The position numbers and the translations under genes were made by a program. DNA of 60,077 nt from the NCBI GenBank assembly GCA_020635195.1, contig JACKAG010000013.1, positions 1 through 60,077 of the forward strand. Direction: 5' to 3'. Of this stretch, positions 33,518 through 43,108 are shown in pieces. The notes beneath the pieces are model-generated. The model was not told the origin of the DNA. It worked only from the letters and a program-made list of their open reading frames with translations, and did no database searches. Numbering within the stretch: the stretch's first letter is position 1; every line of letters begins with the position of its first letter. This DNA is from Deltaproteobacteria bacterium. GTDB lineage: Bacteria > Bdellovibrionota_B > Oligoflexia > Oligoflexales > Bog-1112.

Positions 33518-35641
33518 TCAGATCGTTTTTCTGATCCAGATAAGACTGACATCGTCATTTGGTTTTCTTCCTGTTTTTCTTGTTTCCCGGTCCCAGACCT
33601 GTGCGCAGAGTTTTTCAGGACCATCTGCGATATTCAGTAAACTTCTTGGGGGAAAGGTTTTCAGGACATTGCGGAGTCCATGTAGGGGAATACCGTCTGT
33701 AGAGACGATTAGCTCATCTCCAACCTGAAAGCTATCTGACTTTAACTTTGGATCGTAGTCTTCACAGATCCCCAGAGGATTATGTCTCGATAACAGTGGA
33801 CGGACAGAGGTGGACCAGTGCTCATCTGAGCGAAATAACGGTGGAGGGTGTCCTGCTGAAACGTGATGGAGAGTATTCTGATCGGGTTCAAATGTGACAC
33901 CTGATAATGTCGTCACATGCTGACCATGACCTTGTTTCCAGAGTAGGTTATTAAGGCTTTTCATGTAATCGATCAGGAAGTCACGTTTTTCAAAAAGAGC
34001 AGGTTGCATGGTCCGGATATTTTCCAGAAGATTCTTACAGGCAGATACAACAAGGGCTGCCTGTACTCCATGTCCTGTGATATCACACATGATCAGATGG
34101 AAAAACTTTCCTGATTTTGCTTCCGCAAAAGCATACCAGTCTCCGGTTGCAGCATAGATCGGGCAGTGATATTTTCCGATCAGAAAATAAGGCCAGGAAG
34201 GGAGTGGATCAGGCTTGTATGCTTCAGCCATGACGGAGGCTTCCCGAAGCTCTTTGGCCAGAAGCTTTCTTTCAGCTTCGACAAGCTGTAGCTTTTTTGC
34301 TCGTTTTTCTGTGTAACGACTTTCTTCCGCAAAGATGAGAATGCCAGAACCAAAATAAGAGAGCAGAATCCACAGCCATGGTACAATCACCCCGAAAGAG
34401 CTGAAAGCAATGATTCCTGATAGAAAAATCATGATGCTTCCTAAAGTCAGGTAAAGCCAGAAAAGTAATGCTCCACCCGTTGCTCCGGAAATAGCTCCAA
34501 GGGTGGCAGCCAGTAGCATCCACAGGCTTCCTGATCCCATGCTTTTGAGCCAGTTTCCAGTCAGGACACTATTAATCATCGAGGCCAGAAAAAAACCCCC
34601 AGGAGCATAACCGAATGGTGTCGTATGAAAATCTGTTCCTCCCGTATACATATCTGGCAGGAGGAGGATGACGTCACCTTTTTCTGCCAACGGGCGGGAT
34701 TCTCTCGGGGGGTCAAGAAGCAAGCTGATTCGTCTGATTTTTTTATAATAAGCAGAAACAGGAGATAAATTGACCATGATTTCTCCATGGTCATTCAAAA
34801 AAAGTTTTTGATTATTGACGAAAGCACTTCCTTCCTGCACAGAGTACGAATCTGCGGCGAGCAGGCTTGCATGTGGAATCCAGTAGTCATTGTCGATCCG
34901 TATGAAAGGAGAAATATGAATATTTCCAGCATATTGAAGGTGGCCGACCCAGGTGAATGCGTTGCGCAGCAGAGGAGCGGGGCCATAGGCATGCTGTTCA
35001 CGAAAATCACTGAAATATCTGTATGGGTCACCTGATCCCCACCAGAGTTTGTCTTCAGGATAGAACTGTTCTCCTGGTTTATTCTGAAGGTTGAGGTTGC
35101 TTTTTTCGAGGCGAATACCTTGTTTTTCTGCTGAGGGTATATGGTAAAGCGTCTGATGATAGTCGAGAGGGTCTCTGAATGCGATTTTATTTGCGGAGAC
35201 AAAAGAGCCTACAACGACGGGGACCCCTGCCTGTTTGATGGTTGTGATTGTTTTCTGGTAACTTTCATGCGGATCGTACAAGACCGAAAATAGTTTATCG
35301 ATAATAATGATTTTTGGTTGATATTCGGACAGGCGTTTGATGCACAAGGCCCACTCATCGATGTAAAGTTCTGGTCTTTGCATGACAGAAAAAGTCTTGT
35401 CATCAAATCCAAATATCTTTATTTTTGGGGAGATAGGTGGATTTTTTCCCAGATAATCCCGGACCCTGAAATCCAGTACAGTTGCGATTCTGTGATTGAT
35501 GAATGAACCTGTCTGGCTGTGTTGTAGTAACATTATCAGACTGGACCAGGAAAGGACTGTTATGATTGCAAGGACGGTTGTCCTGTTTGTGAGCTTTAAC
35601 CTTCTCTTTTTCTGAACAGGAGCGACTTCATCTGAACTCAT
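33518..35641 (-). CDS. CHASE2-domain sensor with C-terminal SpoIIE/PP2C serine phosphatase
   Basis: The protein has 707 residues. After one membrane helix (about 28-42) comes an extracytoplasmic CHASE2 domain (about 50-370, with IKIFGFDDKTF and IIIDKLFS), then three membrane helices (about 375-445), a short coiled coil (RAKKLQLVEAERKLLAKEL) and a PP2C phosphatase with metal-binding Asp in GDWY, DITGHG and STDGI. This architecture is that of environmental sensors controlling anti-sigma antagonists by dephosphorylation. No anti-sigma partner is adjacent. No ribosome site is obvious before the ATG. Confidence 0.88.
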   Translation of the reverse strand: MSSDEVAPVQKKRRLKLTNRTTVLAIITVLSWSSLIMLLQHSQTGSFINHRIATVLDFRVRDYLGKNPPISPKIKIFGFDDKTFSVMQRPELYIDEWALCIKRLSEYQPKIIIIDKLFSVLYDPHESYQKTITTIKQAGVPVVVGSFVSANKIAFRDPLDYHQTLYHIPSAEKQGIRLEKSNLNLQNKPGEQFYPEDKLWWGSGDPYRYFSDFREQHAYGPAPLLRNAFTWVGHLQYAGNIHISPFIRIDNDYWIPHASLLAADSYSVQEGSAFVNNQKLFLNDHGEIMVNLSPVSAYYKKIRRISLLLDPPRESRPLAEKGDVILLLPDMYTGGTDFHTTPFGYAPGGFFLASMINSVLTGNWLKSMGSGSLWMLLAATLGAISGATGGALLFWLYLTLGSIMIFLSGIIAFSSFGVIVPWLWILLSYFGSGILIFAEESRYTEKRAKKLQLVEAERKLLAKELREASVMAEAYKPDPLPSWPYFLIGKYHCPIYAATGDWYAFAEAKSGKFFHLIMCDITGHGVQAALVVSACKNLLENIRTMQPALFEKRDFLIDYMKSLNNLLWKQGHGQHVTTLSGVTFEPDQNTLHHVSAGHPPPLFRSDEHWSTSVRPLLSRHNPLGICEDYDPKLKSDSFQVGDELIVSTDGIPLHGLRNVLKTFPPRSLLNIADGPEKLCAQVWDRETRKTGRKPNDDVSLIWIRKTI

Positions 35642-35861
35642 TAATGTATATCCGGCATTGTTTTGTTTTCTGGTTGTTTTATCTTTCGGCAGAAGTCATC
35701 AAAAGGATAAGTCATGTAAGATCTTGTCTGTCTTTTTTCTTTTTATGGGTCTTTTCTGCTGGAATGTTGGCAGATATTTCCGTTAGACTGTGGGCGGGTA
35801 GGTGAAATGATTCCCATAGTGATCTGGTCTGTACAGTCTGCACAGATGGAATCCGTTTGTT

Positions 35862-36956
35862 ATGATTTTGTTTCGTTATGTTCTGAGAGAATATCTGAAA
35901 TATGTTACAGGCACAGTTCTGCTCTGTCTTTTCCTGTTTATTCTTTTTGATTTTATCCATAAAACCACAAATTATTTTGCTCGCTATGAACCTTCTGTTG
36001 ACCTTATTCTCAGATACTATGTTTATCAGATACCTTTTCAGTTAGTTCAGATTTTTCCGATCGCTTCTCTTCTTTCTTCTGTTGTGGTGATGGTCTTGCT
36101 GAACCGTAGTCATGAGATTGCAGCTATGCGGGCTGCGGGTATGACGCCTCTGCGTATGGCAGCGCCACTGTGTGCAGGCGGCTGTCTGTTGATGCTATGT
36201 TCATTCCTGCTGGGTGAGCTGGTAGTTCCCCTGACTTCATTGAAAATGCGCTTTGTGACTGAGGTTTTGATTGAAGGTGGAGAAGTCTTTGCTACGGATA
36301 AAGGCGCTCACTGGGTGCGGGATGGAGATAAAATTTTTCATTTTCAGGAATACGATCATAGTCTTATGGCTCTGTCCGGTATCCGCCTTTTGTCCATCCG
36401 GGAACCTTTTTTGCCGGGGCAGTCGTTGCATGCGAAGAGCGCCAGATGGTTGGGAGAGCAGAAACTCTGGCGGATGGAGGGGGCCCGCCGACTCTGGTTT
36501 GATGCAGAGGGTCAGCTGATCAGAACGGACCCGATAGGCAGCCTGGAGATGGAGTTGCCTGTTGCGCCGGAAAAACTCAATGCTGACAGAAGGCTCCCTG
36601 ACGAGATGAGTCTTGCGGAATTGGGAGAGCGGATTCGCCATGGTGCGAGTCTGGGGGCTGATGTGCTTGATCTCAGGATTGCCTGGCATGTTAAGCTGGC
36701 CTATCCACTGGCTTCTCTTCTTATCAGTCTGATCGGGCTCTCTTTTGGTTACCGTTCTGAGAGGAAGACAGAAGCGGTCAGAAGTATTCTGCTGGCTTTT
36801 GCTATGGGTATTAGCTATTGGTTTGTCCTTAGTGCTGCCAGAGCTCTGGCCGGAGCAGGAGATTTGCCACCATTTTTAGCTGGATGGCTGGCAAATATCA
36901 TGATCGCTATCGTGGTAGGTTTGCAGTTATGGCATGTTCATCGAATTCGGGCATAA
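35862..36956 (+). CDS. lptG: LptF/LptG-family LPS export permease
   Basis: The protein has 364 residues with six predicted membrane helices, three at each end, flanking a periplasmic beta-jellyroll region. Typical sequence includes YVLREYLKYV at the N-terminus, IASLLSSVVVMVLLNRSHEIAAMRAAGMTPLRMAAP as the cytoplasmic coupling segment that contacts LptB, and GLSFGYRSERKTEAV with a C-terminal helix trio. LptF and LptG are usually adjacent; only one is here, so its partner must lie elsewhere. The LptG rather than LptF choice is tentative. Its end overlaps the solute-binding protein gene. Confidence 0.85.
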   Translation: MILFRYVLREYLKYVTGTVLLCLFLFILFDFIHKTTNYFARYEPSVDLILRYYVYQIPFQLVQIFPIASLLSSVVVMVLLNRSHEIAAMRAAGMTPLRMAAPLCAGGCLLMLCSFLLGELVVPLTSLKMRFVTEVLIEGGEVFATDKGAHWVRDGDKIFHFQEYDHSLMALSGIRLLSIREPFLPGQSLHAKSARWLGEQKLWRMEGARRLWFDAEGQLIRTDPIGSLEMELPVAPEKLNADRRLPDEMSLAELGERIRHGASLGADVLDLRIAWHVKLAYPLASLLISLIGLSFGYRSERKTEAVRSILLAFAMGISYWFVLSAARALAGAGDLPPFLAGWLANIMIAIVVGLQLWHVHRIRA

Positions 36957-38644
36957 AAAAAAGAGTGCTTTTGCAGAGATGTCTTGTGTCCCTGTGGCTG
37001 ATGATGTCTTGTCTGATAATGCCAGAGGCTGGTGGCTTGCTTGCGAGAGATGCAGGAAATCTGCTTCTGATCCACCCGTCTGACAGATCTTTTCCCCTGC
37101 ATCCATTTAGGGTCAACGGGGAGGATCGGCATACGCTCTCGCTATTGCAACTTAGCCTTTCTGCTATGTTTATTCCGGCAGTGGAGAATAATCTCTGGAC
37201 TTGTCAGCTTTGTGAGTCCTTTCCAGACTTCAGAAACAAGCAGCTGGAGCTGCTGGCCGATCCTGACCAGCCCTATGACCTGAAAATGAGTCTGAGAATC
37301 AAAGATGATCTTTTCTGGGGAGACCGCCATCCGGTGACAGGAAAAGACGTCCACTTTACCTGGCAGCTGGCAAAACAGTTCCCTGGTCACTTCCCTGGCA
37401 AAGAGGCGTATGATCGCATTGAACAGGTTGTGACAGACCGGGATGATCCGAAAAAAATAACCTTATTTCTCAAAGGGAAAACCTACCCAGCAGCGGACTG
37501 GGGTTTCTGGTTCATTTTACCGGAGCTGCTGGAAGGGCCTGTCTGGCGCGAAGCAGGGGGAAATATTCCTCGCTACATGGCTAATAGTCACTATACGAAA
37601 ACGCCTTTTCATCCAGGCCTCTGGTCTGGTCCCTACCTTCCGAAGGGAAGGAATCAGCATGGCCAGCTATTTTATACTCCCCACCCTCTGTTTTCTTTTC
37701 CTGGCTCTAAACCCTTTAAGACGATTGAAGTCATTGATAATCCAGGGGAAGCTTCTCCCTGGAAAGATAAGTCTGTCATTGTTTCGGATATGTCCTGCCT
37801 GAATCTGAAACTTTGTGATGCGCCGCCAAAAGGAATGAAGCTGGTGGTTGGAGAAAGTGAGGAATATGAGCAGCTGACACTGAATCTGAGGAATCCTCTG
37901 CTAAAAGATATCAGGGTTCGCCAGGCACTGAGGAATTCTGTATCAAGAGATTATATCTTTGATGTGATTTACAGCAATACAGTTGCTCCGGCCTGGCAGT
38001 TTTTGCCTTCCTCTTATCCGGGTTTCGACCGGGAGGTTCAACTGCAGGAGTATCGTCCTCCTGAAGCCGCCCGGCAGCTGACAGAAGCCGGATGGTTGCT
38101 TCCTTCCGGTCATGATATTCGTCATAAATGGGGAAAACCTCTGGAAATTGTTCTGGTGACAAGCAAAGATCCGCTGAGAATTAAGACAGCAGAGTATCTG
38201 AAAACATTGTGGAAAAAATCAGGGATTCATATCAGGATCAGGGCCCAGGATCGAAGCGAGTTTATGGAACAGACGCTACGGAAGCTCAGTTTTTCCGGAA
38301 TGGCTTTGTTCTCCTGGAAAATTCCTCTCGATCCTCCTTTGCAGTCGCTGTTTAGCTCATCGTCTGTACCTACGATCAATAACCACTATCAGGGTCAGAA
38401 TTTGAGTGCATGGATGAACCATGATGTGGATCAGTGGATTCATCAGCTACAATCTGAGTTTGATCTGGAAACACGCAAAAAACTTCTGCTCAAATTGCAG
38501 AAGAGGTATGTTCAGGATATTCCTGCAATCCCATTATTTTTTCGCCTGAACCGGGTATTGCTTTCAGATGGTGTAAAAGGCTTTGTCCTGCCAGAAAATT
38601 CATTTCCTGTCACTTTGTGGGCAAATCTATGGACTTATGAGTGA
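36929..38644 (+). CDS. ABC-type peptide/nickel solute-binding protein family 5 (DppA/OppA-like)
   Basis: The protein has 571 residues from the ATG at 36929, which lies inside the end of the lptG-like gene (28-bp overlap). A basic start (GIKKR) and hydrophobic core give a Sec signal. The SBP_bac_5 pattern is seen in LRIKDDLFWGDRHPVTGKDVHFTWQ, ITLFLKG, ADWGFWFILPE, NLRNPLLKDIRVRQALRNSVSRDYI and IPLFFRLNRVLL. No permease or ATPase genes lie next to it, so it is an orphan binding protein or works with a distant transporter. The ligand is unknown. Confidence 0.85.
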   Translation: MACSSNSGIKKRVLLQRCLVSLWLMMSCLIMPEAGGLLARDAGNLLLIHPSDRSFPLHPFRVNGEDRHTLSLLQLSLSAMFIPAVENNLWTCQLCESFPDFRNKQLELLADPDQPYDLKMSLRIKDDLFWGDRHPVTGKDVHFTWQLAKQFPGHFPGKEAYDRIEQVVTDRDDPKKITLFLKGKTYPAADWGFWFILPELLEGPVWREAGGNIPRYMANSHYTKTPFHPGLWSGPYLPKGRNQHGQLFYTPHPLFSFPGSKPFKTIEVIDNPGEASPWKDKSVIVSDMSCLNLKLCDAPPKGMKLVVGESEEYEQLTLNLRNPLLKDIRVRQALRNSVSRDYIFDVIYSNTVAPAWQFLPSSYPGFDREVQLQEYRPPEAARQLTEAGWLLPSGHDIRHKWGKPLEIVLVTSKDPLRIKTAEYLKTLWKKSGIHIRIRAQDRSEFMEQTLRKLSFSGMALFSWKIPLDPPLQSLFSSSSVPTINNHYQGQNLSAWMNHDVDQWIHQLQSEFDLETRKKLLLKLQKRYVQDIPAIPLFFRLNRVLLSDGVKGFVLPENSFPVTLWANLWTYE

Positions 38645-38819
38645 TACTGTCGTTTTTTGCTACTGTCAGACAGCAGCCTCCTTGTGTAGTTTCGCTAGGA
38701 AGCCTGAAAATTCGTTTAAGTCTTCGGTCTTTCCTTCCGAATGCCCCCATGAGGACTTTGACAGAACTGGATTCTGTGTGGAAGCATCCCGGGCTGGTTG
38801 CGTCCTGTAACAGATCAGA

Positions 38820-39254
38820 ATGGGAGATGAATTGCCGATTGATCGAAAGCCATCAGCAGGCAGGATCGCTTTTGTCGATGATGTGTCTTTTTCTGTGATG
38901 AGGTTTATTCGCAGTGCTGAATACGAAGGTTATCAGGTTCATACGTTCAGCCATGGAGATGATTTATTAAGTCATGTCAATGAAAATGAATTTCATTTTG
39001 ATCTTCTGGTGCTCGATCTGATCATGCCAGACATCGATGGCCTTGAAATTCTGAGAGCTCTTCGTAAAAGATATACGTCAGAAGAACTTCCTGTTATTAT
39101 GCTGTCCACTAAGAATAACGAACTGGATGCTGAAATGGCTTTGTTAAATGGAGCTAATGTCTTTTTCAACAAAGCGGTTTCAGCAGATGAGTTTATGCAG
39201 GGTGTCAGAAAGCTGATGGATCAGGGGCAGAAGTTTGCTTTCCCGGCAAAATAA
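38820..39254 (+). CDS. Single-domain response regulator (CheY-like)
   Basis: The 144-residue protein is a receiver domain with all phosphorylation residues: acidic pair Asp20-Asp21 (FVDD), phosphoacceptor Asp66 (LVLDLIMPDIDG), Ser96-Thr97 (MLSTK) and Lys118 (FFNKAVS). There is no output domain, so it probably acts by protein contact. No histidine kinase is adjacent. The exact start is uncertain because the ribosome site is weak; GGGAGATGAA could serve a TTG at 38832. Confidence 0.88.
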   Translation: MGDELPIDRKPSAGRIAFVDDVSFSVMRFIRSAEYEGYQVHTFSHGDDLLSHVNENEFHFDLLVLDLIMPDIDGLEILRALRKRYTSEELPVIMLSTKNNELDAEMALLNGANVFFNKAVSADEFMQGVRKLMDQGQKFAFPAK

Positions 39255-39587
39255 AAAACCCCCCGCTAAAACGTCATTTCTTTTTTCCGGAAAGTTCAGA
39301 TATTATGATGTGTGGTTGCTCCCTGTAAGTTTCATTAATGAACCAATATTATAGCAACTTTCAGTCCTGTCTTGCATGCTGGCTCCGGACAGACTAAACG
39401 AGTTCTGTAGGAACTCTTGACTTGCACTCCTTTGAGTCGAAAAACAACAGCAAATACGAATTAAAGGGTCCTTTTGGTGATGGTGCTTTCTGGCAAATGT
39501 CAGGAGTTGTGTTTCATTTAGTCCGGATGCTGAGGCAGAGAATCGATCGTGTATGTTCACAAAAACTCAGGTCGCAACAGGCAGGGT
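39255..39587. other. Intergenic region before the nucleotide carrier gene
   Basis: There is no convincing gene in this 333-bp stretch. It contains a C6 run near 39260, a short perfect inverted repeat GAGTTC-tgtag-GAACTC around 39399-39415, and three copies of the hexamer TCCGGA. The CDS downstream may start as early as a GTG at 39549. No clear promoter was found. Confidence 0.5.
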
Positions 39588-41120
39588 ATGTCATCTCTCC
39601 TTTCTCCTGCACTTCGATATCTGAGTCAGATTCAGAAGCTTTTGATTCCTGTACGGATTCATGAGCTTGGTAAGTTTTTGCCGACATTTCTGATCTTCTT
39701 TCTTCTGGCTTATATCTACGATATGCTAAGGCTGATTAAGTCTTCCATTGTTGTCGCTACCAGCCATGTCGGCGCAGAAATTATTCCTTTTCTGAAAGTC
39801 TGGGCCTTGATTCCGGGCGCGGTTTTGCTTGCAAGTCTTGCGATCAGACTTTCTGCTCGTTATAGTCGGGAGAAGGTGTTCTACCTGATGCAGAGCTTTT
39901 TTATCTTATTTTATATACTATTTATGGTTCTGATTTATCCTAACCGGGACTCTCTTGAGTTAAACGTGTTTTCAGATTATCTGATGCAGCAGCTGCCTCC
40001 TGGGATGGGAGGCTTGGCGAGTATGTTTCAGTTCTGGTATTTGACTATTTTTTATGTCATTACAGAGCTCTGGGGTAGTATTTTACTGTCGATGTTGTTC
40101 TGGGGATTTGCAAACGAAATTACCTCAGTGGAGCAGGCGGGACGTTTTTATCCTTTGTTTCTTTTAGGTGCAAATTCTGCCGCAATTTTTGCAGGGCACA
40201 CCTCTGCTTTCTTTGCAGACCACATTTATAATCCCGCAATTCCTTTTGGTCATTCGGCCTGGGAACAGTCTCTTGTCTTTTACCTTAGCTCTGCGGTTCT
40301 GGGCGGTGGGATTGTGATGGCTCTTTTTCGGTGGATGCATACCAGTGGGATGGTAGACGTTGACGAAGATTTTCGTGCCTCCGGAACAGCTGGTCCGGAA
40401 GGTGGAAAGGCCCCGGGCAGCCCTGCTAAAGTGACGCTATCTTTCCGGGAAAGCGTAAACTTTCTGCTCCGATCACGGCATCTGATGTTTATTGCCATGA
40501 CAGTGCTGAGCTACAATATGATCTTTAATCTTTCTGATGTGCTGTGGGAAAATCAGCTGAAGTCACATTTTTCAAATGATATTAGAGGGATGACCTATTA
40601 CCGGAGTCATGTCACAATCTATACAGGGGTGATTTCTGTTTTTATTTCACTCTTTGTGACGGGTAATATCCTCAGACGATTGGGCTGGAAATATGCTGCA
40701 ATTCTGACCCCATTTCTGATTATTATCAGTGGTATTGGTTTCTTTTCCTTTCTTTTGATCGGACACTTTGCTTCAGTCGAAGATCTTTTTTCCGGGATAG
40801 CCGCGGACCCTCTTGGTCTGGCTTTGTTGTTTGGTTCGATTCAGATTTGTGTAAGCCGTGGCAGCAAATACACTCTTTTTGATACGACAAAGGAGATTGC
40901 CTTTATTCCGCTGGAAAGACAGGCGAAGCGCTATGGAAAAGCGGCCATTGATGGAGTGGGTTCAAGACTTGGTAAGTCAGCAGGTTCTATGGTCGTACAG
41001 CTTTTGTTGCTATTTTGTGGGTCGATTTCATCGGCAACCCCCTATATGATTGTAATTATTTTTCTGATGCTGTTTGTCTGGGTGATTGCTGTCAGGAATC
41101 TTGGCAGAGTCCTGAACTGA
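39588..41120 (+). CDS. Tlc/Npt-family nucleotide (ATP/ADP-type) translocase
   Basis: The 510-residue protein has about eleven or twelve predicted membrane helices. The family fingerprint is strong: HELGKFLPTFLIFFLLAYIYDMLRLIKSSIVV at the N-terminus, AEIIPFLKVWALIPGAVL, FGSIQICVSRGSKYTLFDTTKEIAFIPLERQAKRYGKAAIDGVGSRLGKSAGS near the C-terminus. Characterised members exchange host ATP for ADP or import nucleotides in Rickettsia, Chlamydia and plastids. This one may swap ATP/ADP, import NTPs or do something unrelated. An alternative GTG start at 39549 adds 13 residues. No other intracellular-lifestyle gene is in the window. Confidence 0.87.
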   Translation: MSSLLSPALRYLSQIQKLLIPVRIHELGKFLPTFLIFFLLAYIYDMLRLIKSSIVVATSHVGAEIIPFLKVWALIPGAVLLASLAIRLSARYSREKVFYLMQSFFILFYILFMVLIYPNRDSLELNVFSDYLMQQLPPGMGGLASMFQFWYLTIFYVITELWGSILLSMLFWGFANEITSVEQAGRFYPLFLLGANSAAIFAGHTSAFFADHIYNPAIPFGHSAWEQSLVFYLSSAVLGGGIVMALFRWMHTSGMVDVDEDFRASGTAGPEGGKAPGSPAKVTLSFRESVNFLLRSRHLMFIAMTVLSYNMIFNLSDVLWENQLKSHFSNDIRGMTYYRSHVTIYTGVISVFISLFVTGNILRRLGWKYAAILTPFLIIISGIGFFSFLLIGHFASVEDLFSGIAADPLGLALLFGSIQICVSRGSKYTLFDTTKEIAFIPLERQAKRYGKAAIDGVGSRLGKSAGSMVVQLLLLFCGSISSATPYMIVIIFLMLFVWVIAVRNLGRVLN

Positions 41121-41126
41121 CCTTTT

Positions 41127-42884
41127 TCAGGCAACCGGTTCCAGTTCCTGATCATTCAGATCCATTTCATTTCTGATCTGAGCAAGACTCTGGGGGCGGT
41201 GGAGTAAAAAACCCTGTACAAGATCGACGCCCAGCTCTTGCAGGCACCTAAGTTCCTCAATGGTTTCGATTCCCTCTGCCAGCACCCGGGATTTTGTGCA
41301 TCTGGCGGCATCGATGACACCTCTGACAAAAGCTTTTTTCGGAGGTTCCAGGTGGATATTTTGTACCAGGCAGCGATCCAGCTTGACAACATCTGGTTTA
41401 ATTTTAAGAATCCGGTCGAGCCCCGCATAACCTTTTCCAAAGTCATCAATCGCGATTCCGAAATTTTTCCGGATGATTTCTTTTTTACTTTTCAGGATCA
41501 GATCAAAGTTGTTGATGGCCTCTGCTTCAGAAACTTCAAAGACCAGTCCAAGTTCGGATGGCAGGCTTTTCTGAAGTCTTTCAACGTAATAGAAATTTCT
41601 GGGCAGAATATTGGCGAATAACTTTCCTGGCAGCCCTTTAAAATGCTGGCTGGCGACTTTCAGACAGCCCTGATCCAGCTCCAGGGCAAGATTGATATCT
41701 GCCGCAATGGAAAATAAAATATCTGGTTTCAGAAATCTGGGTTCCATATAAATCGGACCATCAGAGGAAAGTATCTGCTCAACCAGTCTTTCGTTTGTTC
41801 TGATCAGAGCCTCGAATCCATAAATTGCCTGGACAAGTGGTTTGACAGAATTTTCACGAATTCTGCTGTTGATTTCTTCGGTTGTGATTTTTCCTGCTTC
41901 AAAAATAGCCTGAAAGTGAGGGATCAGGATGCCCTTGCCCCGGATCATGGACTGAATATGCTCCCGCTGACGACCCGTGATACGTCTCATCTGAACCCGG
42001 GCCATCTGCTCGCTGTCTGAGATGAGTTTTTCAATAATTTCTTCAGATGCAATGCACGGATTACTGATCGCTGTTGCGTAGCCAATCGACAGGTCAGGGA
42101 TGCTGTTCAGGCATAACGGGAGGATTCTTTCAGATTGTGTTTTAAATAGTTCAGCCCAGAATTTTGCCTGGATCTTCGTCACAATTCTGTCTGCAAGTTT
42201 TTCCAGAGCTCCGGGAGGAGGGATGCTCTGCTGTGAACGAGACTGCTCAAGAAGGATAAAATAGGTGTTGTTATGGGCGCTTTTACGGCAAAGAATATCG
42301 TTCTTCCGAAAGCTTCCTGCTGCTCCCCAGAGATCTACCAGGATCTGCTGAAAGCACGCCTGTAACTGACCGTAGGCTTCAGCTCCATATTCCATGGCAA
42401 TACGCCGGAATGTGTCCGCCTGAATGCAAAGAAGGCTCAGAGAACCACGCTGCTGCAGAATATGATGAGACAGCATGTGATTGTAAAAGGGGATGATATT
42501 TCTGACGGTCAGCTTTTGCCTGAATCCGAGACAGCCGGCTGCATCCAGCGCAGCGATGATCTCATCTGTGCCTGGATTTCTGATCCATGGGATCAGCTCG
42601 CTCTGATGGCCGCTGGCTGTGACCAGAGTGGGTTCATGCTCAGAGATGATCAGCACAGGATTTCTTTTACACAGATTCGATATGCAGTCTAACCAGCAGG
42701 TTTGTGGAAGACCGGGATGATGATCTGTCAGAACAAAGGCATTGACGCCGAACTCGTGTCCGTATACCTGATTCAGGCTGTCAGGAGACGCCGGATCCAG
42801 GAGCATATATCGGATCTGAAGTCGGCTCAGTTCTCTGGTCAGACTTTCAGTCAGATTGTTTTTTGGCAGCATGATACAAATCAC
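41127..42884 (-). CDS. EAL-domain cyclic-di-GMP phosphodiesterase with degenerate GGDEF
   Basis: The protein has 585 residues. The N-terminal 120 residues look receiver-like but lack a clear phospho-Asp set. A GGDEF-like domain follows (about 140-280) whose signature site reads RKSAHNNTYF, so no cyclase activity is expected. The EAL domain (about 320-575) keeps the catalytic residues: FEALIR, NILPRNF, FEVSEAEAI, IAIDDFGKGYAGLDRI, VVKLDR, AEGIET and QGFLLHRP. It should hydrolyse cyclic-di-GMP. It converges with the translocase gene across 6 bp. Starts at a GTG (42884) or the ATG at 42872 are both possible. Confidence 0.88.
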   Translation of the reverse strand: MICIMLPKNNLTESLTRELSRLQIRYMLLDPASPDSLNQVYGHEFGVNAFVLTDHHPGLPQTCWLDCISNLCKRNPVLIISEHEPTLVTASGHQSELIPWIRNPGTDEIIAALDAAGCLGFRQKLTVRNIIPFYNHMLSHHILQQRGSLSLLCIQADTFRRIAMEYGAEAYGQLQACFQQILVDLWGAAGSFRKNDILCRKSAHNNTYFILLEQSRSQQSIPPPGALEKLADRIVTKIQAKFWAELFKTQSERILPLCLNSIPDLSIGYATAISNPCIASEEIIEKLISDSEQMARVQMRRITGRQREHIQSMIRGKGILIPHFQAIFEAGKITTEEINSRIRENSVKPLVQAIYGFEALIRTNERLVEQILSSDGPIYMEPRFLKPDILFSIAADINLALELDQGCLKVASQHFKGLPGKLFANILPRNFYYVERLQKSLPSELGLVFEVSEAEAINNFDLILKSKKEIIRKNFGIAIDDFGKGYAGLDRILKIKPDVVKLDRCLVQNIHLEPPKKAFVRGVIDAARCTKSRVLAEGIETIEELRCLQELGVDLVQGFLLHRPQSLAQIRNEMDLNDQELEPVA

Positions 42885-42974
42885 AGGTCACCATGACTCA
42901 GCGATTAATGGTGTGCTCCTCATCGGAGCCTGAGAATGAAGCATTAGTCCTGGGGATTCCTCAAACTCTGTCAG

Positions 42975-42997
42975 TCATCCACAGGGGCTGTGGATAA
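42975..42997. promoter_or_regulatory. Inverted pair of DnaA-box-like sequences
   Basis: TTATCCACA is present perfectly on the minus strand (42997-42989), and TCATCCACA, one mismatch, lies on plus at 42975-42983, giving the palindrome TCCACAGgggCTGTGGA. It sits in the divergent gap between the EAL gene and pta. It may be a DnaA regulatory site; there is no replication gene nearby to suggest an origin. Confidence 0.45.
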
Positions 42998-43022
42998 CCT
43001 GTCTGCGAAGCCGATCAAACGC

Positions 43023-43051
43023 TTGAATATCAAGATTTTGTCCGACATGAT
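43023..43051 (+). promoter_or_regulatory. Putative promoter of pta
   Basis: TTGAAT (43023-43028) and CATGAT (43046-43051) are 17 bp apart, each matching consensus at 4 of 6. The predicted start would leave a leader of about 50 nt before the ATG at 43109 and lies just downstream of the paired DnaA-like boxes. Confidence 0.35.
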
Positions 43052-43108
43052 TAAACAATAAGCATATTGTCATCATCTGAGGATTTTATGATCGGGGAGG
43101 GGCAGATC

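Noticed and set aside
39399..39415. The GAGTTC/GAACTC inverted repeat as a terminator or att site
   Set aside because: It has only 6 bp, no U-tract and no integrase or repeat partner nearby.
42975..42997. Replication origin
   Set aside because: Only two DnaA-like boxes are present, with no AT-rich unwinding element cluster and no dnaA, dnaN, gyrB, rpmH or parAB genes nearby.
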